Shown: positions 8,769-16,851 of the stretch, in pieces
Layout: each line of letters starts with the position of its first letter
Numbering within the stretch: position 1 is the stretch's first letter
Origin: Micromonospora tarapacensis
GTDB lineage: Bacteria; Actinomycetota; Actinomycetes; Mycobacteriales; Micromonosporaceae
Direction: 5' to 3'
DNA length: 64,000 nt
Assembly: GCF_019697375.1 (NCBI RefSeq)
Contig: NZ_JAHCDI010000004.1
Location: 1,971,324 to 2,035,323 of the forward strand
The notes under the pieces: generated by a model
Databases searched by the model: none
The model's input: the letters and a program-made list of their open reading frames with translations, nothing else
Told to the model about the DNA's origin: nothing
Translations under genes and position numbers: made by a program

Positions 8769-9830
8769 ATGGAGTTCGCCCGCAACCAGTGGTACGTGAC
8801 GGCCTACGGCAACGAGGTCGGGCGGGATCTGCTCGCCCGCACGGTGCTGGGTGAGCCGCTGGTGCTCTACCGCACCGAGTCGGGGGTGGCGACGGTCCTC
8901 GCCGACCGGTGTGTGCACCGCCGCTACCCGCTGTCGGAGAGCCGGCTCGACGGCGACAAGATCGTGTGCGGCTATCACGGCTTCACCTACGACCAGACCG
9001 GCGCCTGCGTCTTCGTGCCGGGCCAGCAACGCATCCCGCGGACCGCGCGGGTCGCCGCGTACCCGGTGGTGGAGCAGGATTCGCTCATCTGGGTGTGGAT
9101 CGGCGACGCCGACCGCGCCGACCCGACCACAATCCCCCGCGCGCCCTGGCTGGACGATCCGCGGTACACCGTGGTCCGCGGGATGGCGCCGCTGAACGCG
9201 CGATACGGCCTGCTGGTGGACAACCTGATGGATCTGTCCCACGAGACCTACCTGCACGGTGGCTACATCGGCACGCCCGAGGTGGCGAACACGCCGATCA
9301 CCACCGAGGTCGACGACGAGCGCGGCGTCGTCTACGTCAGCCGGCACATGGACGACGCCGAGTGCCCGCCGTTCTACGCGAAGTCGACCGGCATCCAGGG
9401 CCGGATCACCCGCTGGCAGGACATCGAGTACCACCCGCCCTGCCTGTACCTGCTGCACAGCCGGATCGCGCCGCAGGGCGTCTACCCGCCGGCCGAGGGC
9501 GAGGACAGCGACGCCTTCCACGCCGAGATCGTGTACGCGATCACCCCGTCGACCGAGCACACCACCTACGACTTCTGGGCGGTGGCCCGCGACTTCGCCG
9601 TGGACGACGAGTCGGTCAGCGAGTACCTGCACCAGAGCAACCACACGGTGGTCATGCAGGACGTGACGGCGCTGAACATCCTGGAGCAGGTGATCGCGTC
9701 CGAGCCGGACAGGTACCAGGAACTCAGCATCAACATCGACACCGGCGGGCTGGCCGCCCGACGCCTGCTCGCGCGGCTGGTCGAGGCGGGGACGGTCGGT
9801 GCGTCGGGGACGGTGGGAGCGCCACGATGA
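8769..9830 (+). CDS. Rieske non-heme iron oxygenase, vanillate O-demethylase (VanA)-like
   Basis: A 353-residue oxygenase component. The N-terminal Rieske [2Fe-2S] ligands are C48, H50, C67 and H70 (DRCVHRRYPL, VCGYHGF). The mononuclear iron site is seen as MDLSHETYLHGG (H158, H163). The order and size match the VanA / toluenesulfonate monooxygenase group, which demethylates or hydroxylates aromatic substrates. GAGGAGGT precedes the ATG. The gene is coupled through a 74-aa ORF to its reductase. Vanillate itself is not established as the substrate. Confidence 0.85.
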   Translation: MEFARNQWYVTAYGNEVGRDLLARTVLGEPLVLYRTESGVATVLADRCVHRRYPLSESRLDGDKIVCGYHGFTYDQTGACVFVPGQQRIPRTARVAAYPVVEQDSLIWVWIGDADRADPTTIPRAPWLDDPRYTVVRGMAPLNARYGLLVDNLMDLSHETYLHGGYIGTPEVANTPITTEVDDERGVVYVSRHMDDAECPPFYAKSTGIQGRITRWQDIEYHPPCLYLLHSRIAPQGVYPPAEGEDSDAFHAEIVYAITPSTEHTTYDFWAVARDFAVDDESVSEYLHQSNHTVVMQDVTALNILEQVIASEPDRYQELSINIDTGGLAARRLLARLVEAGTVGASGTVGAPR

Positions 9831-10051
9831 CCGCGCCGGCCCGCATGCTCACCGGCGACCGGGTCTACCGGATCCACTGGATGCCGGGCACCGACACCCT
9901 GCGCGGGATCTGCCACTGCGGCGCCGAGAGCAGCGCCGAGGAGCCCGTGGAGCTGTGGGAGTGGCTGCTGGCCCACCCGCGTGGCCACCACGTGTCAGCG
10001 GTGGTCCCGCCGGCACCGCAGCCCCCGGCCCGCACCTCGGCGCCGGCATGA
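9827..10051 (+). CDS. 74-residue protein embedded between oxygenase and reductase
   Basis: A small ORF whose ATG overlaps the oxygenase stop (ATGA) and whose TGA overlaps the reductase ATG, so all three genes are coupled without spacers. The product reads MTAPARMLTGDRVYRIHWMP... with a CHCGAESSAEEP centre (one CxC) and WEWLLAHPRGH near the end. No family recognised. The strict coupling suggests it is made in step with the oxygenase and reductase and may assist them. Confidence 0.65.
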   Translation: MTAPARMLTGDRVYRIHWMPGTDTLRGICHCGAESSAEEPVELWEWLLAHPRGHHVSAVVPPAPQPPARTSAPA

Positions 10052-11013
10052 GCGGCGACGAGCTGGCCGGCACGGAGCTGGTGGTCGCCGCCCGGGACGA
10101 GGTGGCCACCAACGTCGTCGTGTTGACCCTGCGCCGCCCCGGCGGCGGAGACCTGCCCGGCTGGACGCCGGGCGCGCACGTCGGTCTGGAGCTGGACCCC
10201 GACCTGGTGCGCCAGTACTCGCTCTGCGGTGACCCGGCGGACCGATCCGCGCTGCACGTCGCCGTGCAGCTCGAACCGGGCGGGCGCGGCGGCTCCCGCC
10301 ACGTGCACGAGCGCCTCACGCCCGGCACCGCCGTCCGGGTGCGCGGGCCACGGAACAACTTCCGGCTGGTCGCGGCGCAGCGGTACCTCTTCATCGCCGG
10401 TGGCATCGGCATCACCCCGATCAGGCCGATGGTCGCCGCGGCCGACCTCGCCGGGGCCGACTGGCGGCTGGTGTACGGCGGACGCAGCCGCGCCACCATG
10501 GCGTTCGCCGCCGCGCTGCGGGCCAGGTACGGCGACCGCGTCAGCCTGTGTCCGCAGGACGAGACCGGGTTGCTGGACCTGGACGGGTTGCTGCACCGGC
10601 CGCCCGACGGGCTCGTCTACTGCTGCGGCCCGGAGGCCCTGATCGACGCGGTGCAGCAGCGCTGCCGGGCGTGGCCGCCGGGCCGGCTGCACGTCGAGCG
10701 GTTCGCCCCGGTCGCCGCCGATGCGGGTGTCGAGGCGGCCGTCGAGGCCGCCGTCGAGGTGGAACTCACGCTCTCCGGTCGGATGGTCACCGTGCCACCG
10801 GGCACGCCGATCCTGCGGGCGGTGGAGGAGGCCGGCGTGCAGGTGCTCTCCTCGTGCCGCGAAGGCACCTGCGGCACCTGCGAGACGACGGTGCTGGCCG
10901 GCGTGCCGGACCACCGCGACAGCCTGCTCACCGAGGAGGAGCGGGCGGCGGGCGACACCATGCTGATCTGCGTCTCCCGGGCCCGCACGCCCCGGCTCAC
11001 GCTGGAGCTGTGA
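10048..11013 (+). CDS. Oxygenase reductase (VanB-like: FMN, NAD and [2Fe-2S] domains)
   Basis: A 321-residue electron-transfer protein. The flavin domain carries RQYSLCGDP, the NAD domain GGIGITPIRPM and the CCGPEALIDAV segment, and the C-terminal plant-type ferredoxin has SSCREGTCGTCETTVL plus a later cysteine in MLICVS. This is the phthalate dioxygenase reductase / VanB layout at normal length. It would pass electrons from NADH to the Rieske protein. A short VEAAVEAAVE linker precedes the ferredoxin domain. Confidence 0.9.
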   Translation: MSGDELAGTELVVAARDEVATNVVVLTLRRPGGGDLPGWTPGAHVGLELDPDLVRQYSLCGDPADRSALHVAVQLEPGGRGGSRHVHERLTPGTAVRVRGPRNNFRLVAAQRYLFIAGGIGITPIRPMVAAADLAGADWRLVYGGRSRATMAFAAALRARYGDRVSLCPQDETGLLDLDGLLHRPPDGLVYCCGPEALIDAVQQRCRAWPPGRLHVERFAPVAADAGVEAAVEAAVEVELTLSGRMVTVPPGTPILRAVEEAGVQVLSSCREGTCGTCETTVLAGVPDHRDSLLTEEERAAGDTMLICVSRARTPRLTLEL

Positions 11014-11041
11014 GCGGCTGACCGGGTGCGATGATGGCCGG

Positions 11042-11836
11042 GTGCGCGCCCAACCCGGACGGTCGGTCACGAGCAAGGTGCTGGCGCTGCTGGACGCGTT
11101 CAGCCCGGCCGACCCGGCGCTGACCCTGAGCGAGCTGGCCCGCCGGGCCGGGTTGCCGTTGCCGACCGCGCACCGGCGGGTCGCGGAGCTGGTCGCGTGG
11201 GGGGCGCTGGAGCGGGGCGACGACGCGCGGTACCGGATCGGCCTGCGGCTCTGGGAGGTGGGCTCGCTCGCCCCGCGGGGCCTGGGGCTGCGCGAGCTGG
11301 CCCTGCCGGTGATGGAAGACCTGTACGAGGTCACCCACGAGAACGTTCAGCTCGCCGTCCGGCAGGACCTGGAACTCGTCTTCATCGAACGGATCGCCGG
11401 CCGGCACGCGGTGCCGGTGCTGACCCGCGTCGGTGGCCGCTTCGCGCTGCACGCCACCGGCGTCGGGCTGGTCCTGCTCGCCTACGCCCCCGCCGACGTC
11501 CAGGAGCAGGTCCTGGCCGCTCCGCTGGAGCGCTACACCGAGCTGACAATCGTCGACGCCCGGCGGTTGCGTCGCGGCCTCGCCGAGGTGCGTCACACCG
11601 GGTACGCGATCAGCGACCGGCAGGTCACGATGGACGCCCTCTCGGTGGCCGCGCCGATCCACGGCCCGGACGGCGTCGTGGCCGCGATCTCGCTGGTGGT
11701 CGCGCACGACCGGGCGGACCCGGTGGCGTTGGCACCGCTGGTGCAGGCCGCCGGCCGGGTCATCTCCCGGGCTCTCGGCGCGCCGTACGGCCGGGTCGTG
11801 ACCGGGCCGGGTGCGGCCGTCACCGCCACGTCATGA
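11042..11836 (+). CDS. IclR-family transcriptional regulator
   Basis: A 264-residue protein starting at a GTG 28 bases after the reductase. The winged helix-turn-helix spans about residues 8-70 (LSELARRAGLPLPTAHRRVA). The IclR effector domain follows (NVQLAVRQDLELVFIERIAG, ALHATGVGLVLLAYA, YAISDRQVTMDALSVAAPI). Its place at the end of the oxygenase operon suggests it controls that operon, perhaps through the palindrome at 8684-8698. The ligand is unknown. Confidence 0.88.
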   Translation: MRAQPGRSVTSKVLALLDAFSPADPALTLSELARRAGLPLPTAHRRVAELVAWGALERGDDARYRIGLRLWEVGSLAPRGLGLRELALPVMEDLYEVTHENVQLAVRQDLELVFIERIAGRHAVPVLTRVGGRFALHATGVGLVLLAYAPADVQEQVLAAPLERYTELTIVDARRLRRGLAEVRHTGYAISDRQVTMDALSVAAPIHGPDGVVAAISLVVAHDRADPVALAPLVQAAGRVISRALGAPYGRVVTGPGAAVTATS

Positions 11837-11917
11837 GACGCAGTAACGTATCCGGGTGTCCGTCGTCCGTCCCGCCTCACCGCCGGCTCGTCCCCGCTCG
11901 CACGAGGGCGGGTCACG

Positions 11918-12808
11918 GTGGTGACGAACGATGGCCGGCGGGAGCAGCACCCCGGGTCGCCGGCCGATCGCTCGTCGGCGGCGGTCGGGCGGGCGCGGGC
12001 CCAGCGACTGCTGGTGACGCTGCTCGGCGACCACTGGCACGCCGGCCGGTCCCCACTGCCCTCCGGAGGTCTGGTCGCGGTGCTGGCCGAGTTCGGCATC
12101 GCGCCGGCCAACGCACGCGCGACGCTCAGCCGGTTGACCCAGCGGGGGCTGCTCCAGCGGAGCAAGGAGGGCCGGCGGACCAGCTACCGGCTGACCGAGC
12201 CGGCGTGGCAGACCCTCCAGCGTGGCGCCCGGCGCATCTTCGCCGCGACCGACGAGGACGCCTGGGACGGCAGCTGGACGCTTATCGCGTTCACCTCGCC
12301 CCTGGACGACGCGAACCAGCGCCGGCTGCTCCGGGCCCGGTTGCGCTGGTTGACGTTCTGGCCGCTGTACGACGGGACCTGGGTGACGCCGCACGACCGG
12401 TTCGACGAGGTGCGTGAACAGCTGAGCGAACTCGGCGTCACCGACGCGGTGCTGCTGCGCGCCACCGACCTGGAACTGTTGCCCAGCGGCAGGGCGCGGC
12501 TCGAGGCCGCGTGGCGCATCGACGAGGTCGCCGCCGGCTACCAGACGTTCCTGCGGCGCTACCGGGACGTGGCCGGCAGGGCCGCCGCCGGTCGGGTGGG
12601 GCCGGTGGAGGCGCTCGTCCAGCGCACCGAGCTGGTCAACGACTGGCGTGCCCTGGTGGGCGACGATCCCGACCTGCCGGTCAAGTTCCTGCCCCCGTCG
12701 TTCCCGCGTGCCGAGGCGCGGGTGTTGTTCCTGGGCACCTCCGAGGCGTTGTCCCGGCCGGCCCAGCTTCGTTTCGAGGCACTCGTCCGGACACCCGACG
12801 AGGCCTGA
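11918..12808 (+). CDS. PaaX-family transcriptional regulator
   Basis: A 296-residue protein with the PaaX N-terminal winged helix (LPSGGLVAVLAEFGIAPANA, RATLSRLTQRGLLQRSKEGR), a middle domain with SWTLIAFTSPLDDANQRR and TFWPLYDGTWVTPHDRF, and the C-terminal helical domain (WRALVGDDPDLPVKFLPPSF). PaaX proteins classically repress phenylacetate genes in response to phenylacetyl-CoA. No paa genes are nearby, so its targets here are unknown. It starts at GTG-GTG, 81 bases after the IclR gene. Confidence 0.85.
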   Translation: MVTNDGRREQHPGSPADRSSAAVGRARAQRLLVTLLGDHWHAGRSPLPSGGLVAVLAEFGIAPANARATLSRLTQRGLLQRSKEGRRTSYRLTEPAWQTLQRGARRIFAATDEDAWDGSWTLIAFTSPLDDANQRRLLRARLRWLTFWPLYDGTWVTPHDRFDEVREQLSELGVTDAVLLRATDLELLPSGRARLEAAWRIDEVAAGYQTFLRRYRDVAGRAAAGRVGPVEALVQRTELVNDWRALVGDDPDLPVKFLPPSFPRAEARVLFLGTSEALSRPAQLRFEALVRTPDEA

Positions 12809-12898
12809 GGCCGGCCGCGCCCGGCGGTGCCCCACACCGCCCTGATCGAGGGGACGACCCGGGCCGATCCGCCGTCCGTCGACACCGCCCGGCTCCGT

Positions 12899-12929
12899 CG
12901 TACGTGGATACTCCGCCGTACATGGATAC
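12899..12929 (+). promoter_or_regulatory. Direct repeat CGTACGTGGATAC / CGTACATGGATAC
   Basis: Two 13-base copies differing at one base start 18 bases apart (12899 and 12917). They sit just upstream of a -35-like element before the secreted DUF6351-like gene. Likely a regulator binding site; the PaaX gene ends 90 bases upstream and is one candidate. Confidence 0.4.
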
Positions 12930-12941
12930 ATTGCAAAGTCA

Positions 12942-12971
12942 TTGACGTGCGATCAGATTTCGCATTATGTT
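12942..12971 (+). promoter_or_regulatory. Sigma70-like promoter TTGACG-18-TATGTT
   Basis: A locally AT-rich stretch with TTGACG at 12942-12947 and TATGTT at 12966-12971, about 60 bases before the GTG at 13032. Prediction from consensus only. Confidence 0.4.
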
Positions 12972-13031
12972 TTCCGCACGCATGTGACCAGGAGGTCCAG
13001 CCGTCCGTCCCCGGCTGAAAGGGGTCCTGTC

Positions 13032-15209
13032 GTGCACTTCCGTCGATTCGAGGAGAGAACCAGGCAACGATCTTCGAGGGTGGCGCTGGCCGCGTTCGTC
13101 GTAGCGGCACTCGTCGCTGGCCCCACCGCGCCGGCCATCGCCACACCGGGCGCCCGGCACGGCACCGACCGTACGTTCGCCGTGGAGGTCCTCTCCGGCC
13201 GAGCGGACACGATCAGTGGTGGTGACGCGCTGGTGCGCGTCCGCGTGCCCCGCAACGTCTCCCCGCACCGGGTGAAGATCCGGGTCGGCGGCCGGGACGT
13301 CACCGCCACGTTCCACCCCCGGGGAGACAAGCGGACGCTGCTCGGCCTCGTGGACGGGCTGGCGTTGGGCCGCAACCTGCTCGAGATCCGCGCCAACGGG
13401 CACGGCCACGGGCACGGCCACGGCCACGGCCACGGCCGCCCCCGGGCCGCGCTGACGTTGGTCAACCACCCCGCCGAGGGGCCGGTGTTCTCCGGGCCCC
13501 ACATCCCGCTCTTCTGCACCGCGTCGGGCAACCCCTGGCAGCTGGGCCCGGTCGACGAGAACTGCCACGTGGCGCAGCCGCAGGTGACCTACCAGTACCG
13601 CACCACCGCCGGCGGCTTCGCGACCCTGCCCGACGGCCCGCCGCCGGGCGACCTCGCCACCACCACGACCACCGACGGCAGGGCGGTCCCGTACGTCGTG
13701 CGGATCGAGCGCGGCACCATCAACCGGGCGGTGTACGAGATCGCCCTGCTCCACGAGCCGGGCACCGCGGTTCCCGACCCGTGGACGGCGACCTCCGGCT
13801 GGAACGACCGGCTGGTCTACACCTTCGGCGGCGCCTGCGGCATCGGGCACACCCAGGCCACCAGCACCGGTGGCGTGCTGAACGACACCCTGCTGAGCCG
13901 GGGCTACGCGGTGGCCAGCGCGACGTTCAACGTCTTCGCCAACAACTGCAACGACGTCACCTCCGCCGAGACCGCCATGATGGTCAAGGAGCACTTCGTC
14001 GAGGCGTACGGCGCGCCCGACTTCACCATGGGCTGGGGCGGCTCGGCCGGCACCATGCAGCAACTGCTGATCGCCAACGCCTACCCCGGCATCCTGGACG
14101 GCGTCATCGGCCAGATCGGCTATCCCGACGAGCGCTCGGTGACGCTCACCGGCCACGAGTGCCGCTTCATCTCGCAGGCCGCCACCGCCGCCGGGCTGTC
14201 GACCGCCCAACGGACCGCCGTGACCGGGTTCGCCAGCCCGAACACCTGCTTCGGCTACCAGTTCTTCGACAGCGTCGACTGGCCCGCCACCTGCCCGAAC
14301 CACATCCCGGCGGCCCTGCGCTACCACCCGGACAGCAACCCGGGCGGCATCCGCTGCGCCATGGCGGACTTCGTCTCCAACGTGTACGGCGTCGACCCGG
14401 CCACCGGTGCCGGGCGCCCGATCATCCCGGACACCGTCGGCGTGCAGTACGGCCTGCGGACGCTCGAGGCGGGCGTCATCAGCCCCGAGCAGTTCGTGAC
14501 CCTGAACGAGGGCATCGGCGGCCTGGACGTCGACGGCAACCGCACGCCGGAGCGCACCTCGGCGAACGTCGGCGCGATCAGGACCGCGTACGCGACCGGC
14601 CGCATCAACCAGTTCGACGGTGGTCTGCGCTGGACACCCGTCATCGAGACGCGCAACTACACCGACCCCACCGGCGACTTCCACGACCGGTTCCGGTCGT
14701 GGACCATGCGCGAGCGGCTGCTGAAGGCCAACCGACGCGCCGACAACCACGTCAGCATCACCAGCCCGTCCGGGGCCGCCGCCGCGGCGACCCAGGTACG
14801 CGCGCTGGCCGACATGGACGCCTGGCTGACCGCCCGGGCCGAGTTGGCGGCGGCCCGCCCGCACCTGCCCGCCGTCGAACTCACCCGGCGATCCCGGCCG
14901 GCCGGACTGGCCGACGGCTGTGTCGCACCCAGCGGCGAGCAGATCGTGGAGAGGCTGACGCTCGACCCGACCGCCCGATGCAACCAACTCTTCCCGTACC
15001 ACCGCAACCCGCGGGTGGTCGCGGGTGGACCGACCAGCTCCGACGTGGTCAAGTGCAAGGTGCGACGGCTGGACCGGTCACGCTACGACGCCACCTTCAC
15101 CGACGAGCAGTGGCAGCGCCTGCGGGCGGTCTTCCCGGCCGGTGTCTGTGACTGGTCGAGGCCCGGGGTCGCCCAGGTGCCGCTCGCGGACACCTGGATC
15201 CGCTTCTGA
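13032..15209 (+). CDS. Secreted DUF6351-like protein, possible alpha/beta-hydrolase-type enzyme
   Basis: A 725-residue protein. I chose the GTG at 13032 because GAAAGGGG precedes it and it gives an arginine-rich start followed by a hydrophobic signal segment (VALAAFVVAALVAGPTAPAI), so export is likely. A Gly-His repeat lies at about residues 124-135. The central part contains FTMGWGGSAGTMQQLLIANA, whose GGSAG resembles a nucleophile elbow, and several cysteine pairs that suit an extracellular protein. It matches my memory of the DUF6351 family, whose activity is uncertain; a tannase-like esterase fold is possible. It stands alone between PaaX and a terminator. Confidence 0.6.
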   Translation: MHFRRFEERTRQRSSRVALAAFVVAALVAGPTAPAIATPGARHGTDRTFAVEVLSGRADTISGGDALVRVRVPRNVSPHRVKIRVGGRDVTATFHPRGDKRTLLGLVDGLALGRNLLEIRANGHGHGHGHGHGHGRPRAALTLVNHPAEGPVFSGPHIPLFCTASGNPWQLGPVDENCHVAQPQVTYQYRTTAGGFATLPDGPPPGDLATTTTTDGRAVPYVVRIERGTINRAVYEIALLHEPGTAVPDPWTATSGWNDRLVYTFGGACGIGHTQATSTGGVLNDTLLSRGYAVASATFNVFANNCNDVTSAETAMMVKEHFVEAYGAPDFTMGWGGSAGTMQQLLIANAYPGILDGVIGQIGYPDERSVTLTGHECRFISQAATAAGLSTAQRTAVTGFASPNTCFGYQFFDSVDWPATCPNHIPAALRYHPDSNPGGIRCAMADFVSNVYGVDPATGAGRPIIPDTVGVQYGLRTLEAGVISPEQFVTLNEGIGGLDVDGNRTPERTSANVGAIRTAYATGRINQFDGGLRWTPVIETRNYTDPTGDFHDRFRSWTMRERLLKANRRADNHVSITSPSGAAAAATQVRALADMDAWLTARAELAAARPHLPAVELTRRSRPAGLADGCVAPSGEQIVERLTLDPTARCNQLFPYHRNPRVVAGGPTSSDVVKCKVRRLDRSRYDATFTDEQWQRLRAVFPAGVCDWSRPGVAQVPLADTWIRF
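13401..13436 (+). repeat. Hexamer tandem repeat encoding (His-Gly)6
   Basis: Six consecutive CACGGC/CACGGG units inside the DUF6351-like gene give a His-Gly run. It could bind metal or be a flexible linker between the N-terminal beta domain and the catalytic part, and as a short tandem repeat it can change length. Confidence 0.8.
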
Positions 15210-15235
15210 CCGCCACACCCGTCATCGATGCCCGG

Positions 15236-15268
15236 GACCGGGCGGCGTCACCACGGCGCCGCCCGGTC
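15236..15268. terminator. Bidirectional hairpin terminator
   Basis: Perfect 12-bp arms (GACCGGGCGGCG at 15236, its complement ending 15268) with a 9-base loop, lying between the ends of the convergent DUF6351-like and MarR genes. Confidence 0.6.
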
Positions 15269-15348
15269 GCGGTGCCCGGCGATGCGGGTCGGCCCCGGGT
15301 CGACGTCCGGCCGCGGCCCGGTGGTCATACTGGCCCCGTGCGACCGGA

Positions 15349-15840
15349 TCAGGTGGGAAAGGCCAGCAGCCGCAGCAACTGCGCCAGCCGCTCGTGGTCC
15401 GCGGGCGTCACGGCGGCCAGCAGCCCGAGTTCCACGGCGCGCGCGGACTCCTGGGCGCGGGCGAAGAGCGCCCGACCCGCGTCGGTCGCGACCAGGACGT
15501 TGGCGCGCCGATCGGCCGGGTCGGTGCGCCGCTCGACCAGCCCGCGCCGCTCAAGGTCGTCGATGAGCGCGACGACCTGGCTCGGATCGAGCCGCAGGAA
15601 CTCGGCGAGCTCCCGCTGCGTGGGGTGGGCGTCCTCGGCGGCCAGCGCGAGCACGGAGTAGGACCGGGCCTTGAGCCCGTGGGCGGCGAGGGCGGCGTTC
15701 GCCGCTGCGAGCGTGAGCGCGTTGGCCCGGGCGAGCAGGAAGCTCAGGTCCCCGCCGAGCACGCTGTCCCGCAGGCCGTCCGTTCCGGCCGGCCGGATCT
15801 TCTCGGTAGGGGGCATGGCGACGATGGTAGCAAGCTTCAC
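15349..15840 (-). CDS. MarR-family transcriptional regulator
   Basis: A 163-residue winged-helix regulator of usual length (RSYSVLALAAEDAHPTQREL, LRLDPSQVVALIDDLERRGL, RTDPADRRANVLVATDAGRA). The frame opens at a GTG at 15838-15840; an in-frame ATG at 15814-15816 is an alternative. It diverges from the SDR operon, and a dyad covers its start region, so it probably represses itself and that operon until a phenolic or acid ligand binds. Confidence 0.85.
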   Translation of the reverse strand: MKLATIVAMPPTEKIRPAGTDGLRDSVLGGDLSFLLARANALTLAAANAALAAHGLKARSYSVLALAAEDAHPTQRELAEFLRLDPSQVVALIDDLERRGLVERRTDPADRRANVLVATDAGRALFARAQESARAVELGLLAAVTPADHERLAQLLRLLAFPT

Positions 15841-15868
15841 AAATAATTGACATTTTCAACGGTCTGTG
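15838..15868. promoter_or_regulatory. Extended dyad operator between MarR and SDR genes
   Basis: CACA-5-TTGA-5-TCAA-5-TGTG: two nested pairs of arms share one centre at 15853. The core TTGACATTTTCAA is AT-rich and has MarR-operator character. It overlaps the MarR start and contains a TTGACA that could act as the -35 of the SDR operon, so occupancy would block both directions. Confidence 0.55.
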
Positions 15869-15899
15869 CTGCGATCGGCTTCGACGCGAAGGAGTTCCC

Positions 15900-16829
15900 A
15901 TGTCCCTGGACGACAAAGTCGCCATCGTCACCGGATCTGGACGCGGTCTCGGCCTCGCCTACGCGCAGGAGCTGGCCCGGCGGGGCGCGTCCGTCGTGGT
16001 GAACGACGTCGACGAGGAGGCCGCCAGCGAGGCCGTCGCGGCCATCCAGGCGCTCGGCGGCAAGGCCGTGGCGGTGGTCGCCCCGGTCGGCCCGACCGCG
16101 ACCGCGAAGCAGCTCGTCGGCACGGCGGTCGAGACCTTCGGCCGGCTCGACATGCTCGTCACCAACGCCGGCGTGCTGCGCGACACGGTGTTGTGGAAGA
16201 TGAGCGACGAGGACTTCGACACCGTCATCGACGTGCATCTGCGCGGCACCTTCACCACGGTCCGCGAAGCGGTGCTGCACATGCGGCAGGCCGGCGAGGG
16301 CGGGCGGATCGTCTGCATCGGCTCCCCCACCGGTCAGCGGGGCAACTTCGGCCAGACCAACTACGCCGCCGCCAAGGCCGGCATCGTCGGCATGGTGCGC
16401 ACCTGGGCGATCGAGCTCAAGCGCGCCGGCATCACCGCCAACGCCGTCGTCCCGGTCGCCGCGACCGCGATGACCGCCACCGTCCCCTACTTCGCCGCCG
16501 CCGTGACGGCCGAGGCAAAGGGTGAGCCGGTGCCGACGTTCTTCCGGCACGACCTCGGGTTCGGCACCGCCGAGGACGTCGCCGGGCTCATCGCGTTCCT
16601 CGGCTCCGACTCGGCCGCGACGGTGACCGGGCAGGTGATCGGGGTCGGCGGCGACCGGATCCAGATCTGGACCCATCCGGAGGCCGCGCTCAGCGCGTAC
16701 CGGGCGGGCGGCTGGAGCTACGACGCGCTGGTCGAGGCGTGGTCGACGGAGTTCGGCGGTGCGTTGCAGAGTGTCGGCGAGCGCTTCCCGGAACTCCCCG
16801 AGGAGTTCTCCTCCACCACCGCCTCCTGA
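15900..16829 (+). CDS. Short-chain dehydrogenase/reductase (hydroxyacyl-CoA dehydrogenase type)
   Basis: A 309-residue classical SDR. The cofactor motif TGSGRGLG is at residues 11-18, NAG follows in LVTNAGVLRD, and the catalytic S142, Y155 and K159 lie in SPTGQRGNFGQTNYAAAKAG. The closest layout is the 17-beta-HSD4 / 3-hydroxyacyl-CoA dehydrogenase branch. GAAGGAG precedes the ATG. It is the first gene of an operon with an amidohydrolase, a MaoC hydratase and an acyl-CoA ligase, so it likely oxidises a hydroxyacyl intermediate. Confidence 0.85.
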   Translation: MSLDDKVAIVTGSGRGLGLAYAQELARRGASVVVNDVDEEAASEAVAAIQALGGKAVAVVAPVGPTATAKQLVGTAVETFGRLDMLVTNAGVLRDTVLWKMSDEDFDTVIDVHLRGTFTTVREAVLHMRQAGEGGRIVCIGSPTGQRGNFGQTNYAAAKAGIVGMVRTWAIELKRAGITANAVVPVAATAMTATVPYFAAAVTAEAKGEPVPTFFRHDLGFGTAEDVAGLIAFLGSDSAATVTGQVIGVGGDRIQIWTHPEAALSAYRAGGWSYDALVEAWSTEFGGALQSVGERFPELPEEFSSTTAS

Positions 16830-16851
16830 CCCGCTGACGAAGGTTCCGACC

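Noticed and set aside
6933..9644. 903-codon minus-strand ORF spanning the XRE, MFS and Rieske genes
   Set aside because: It runs out of frame through the real MFS gene and antisense to two others; composition is low-complexity.
11042..12808. Phenylacetate degradation cluster suggested by PaaX
   Set aside because: No paaABCDE, paaK or paaZ-like genes are present in the window, so PaaX alone does not support the assignment.
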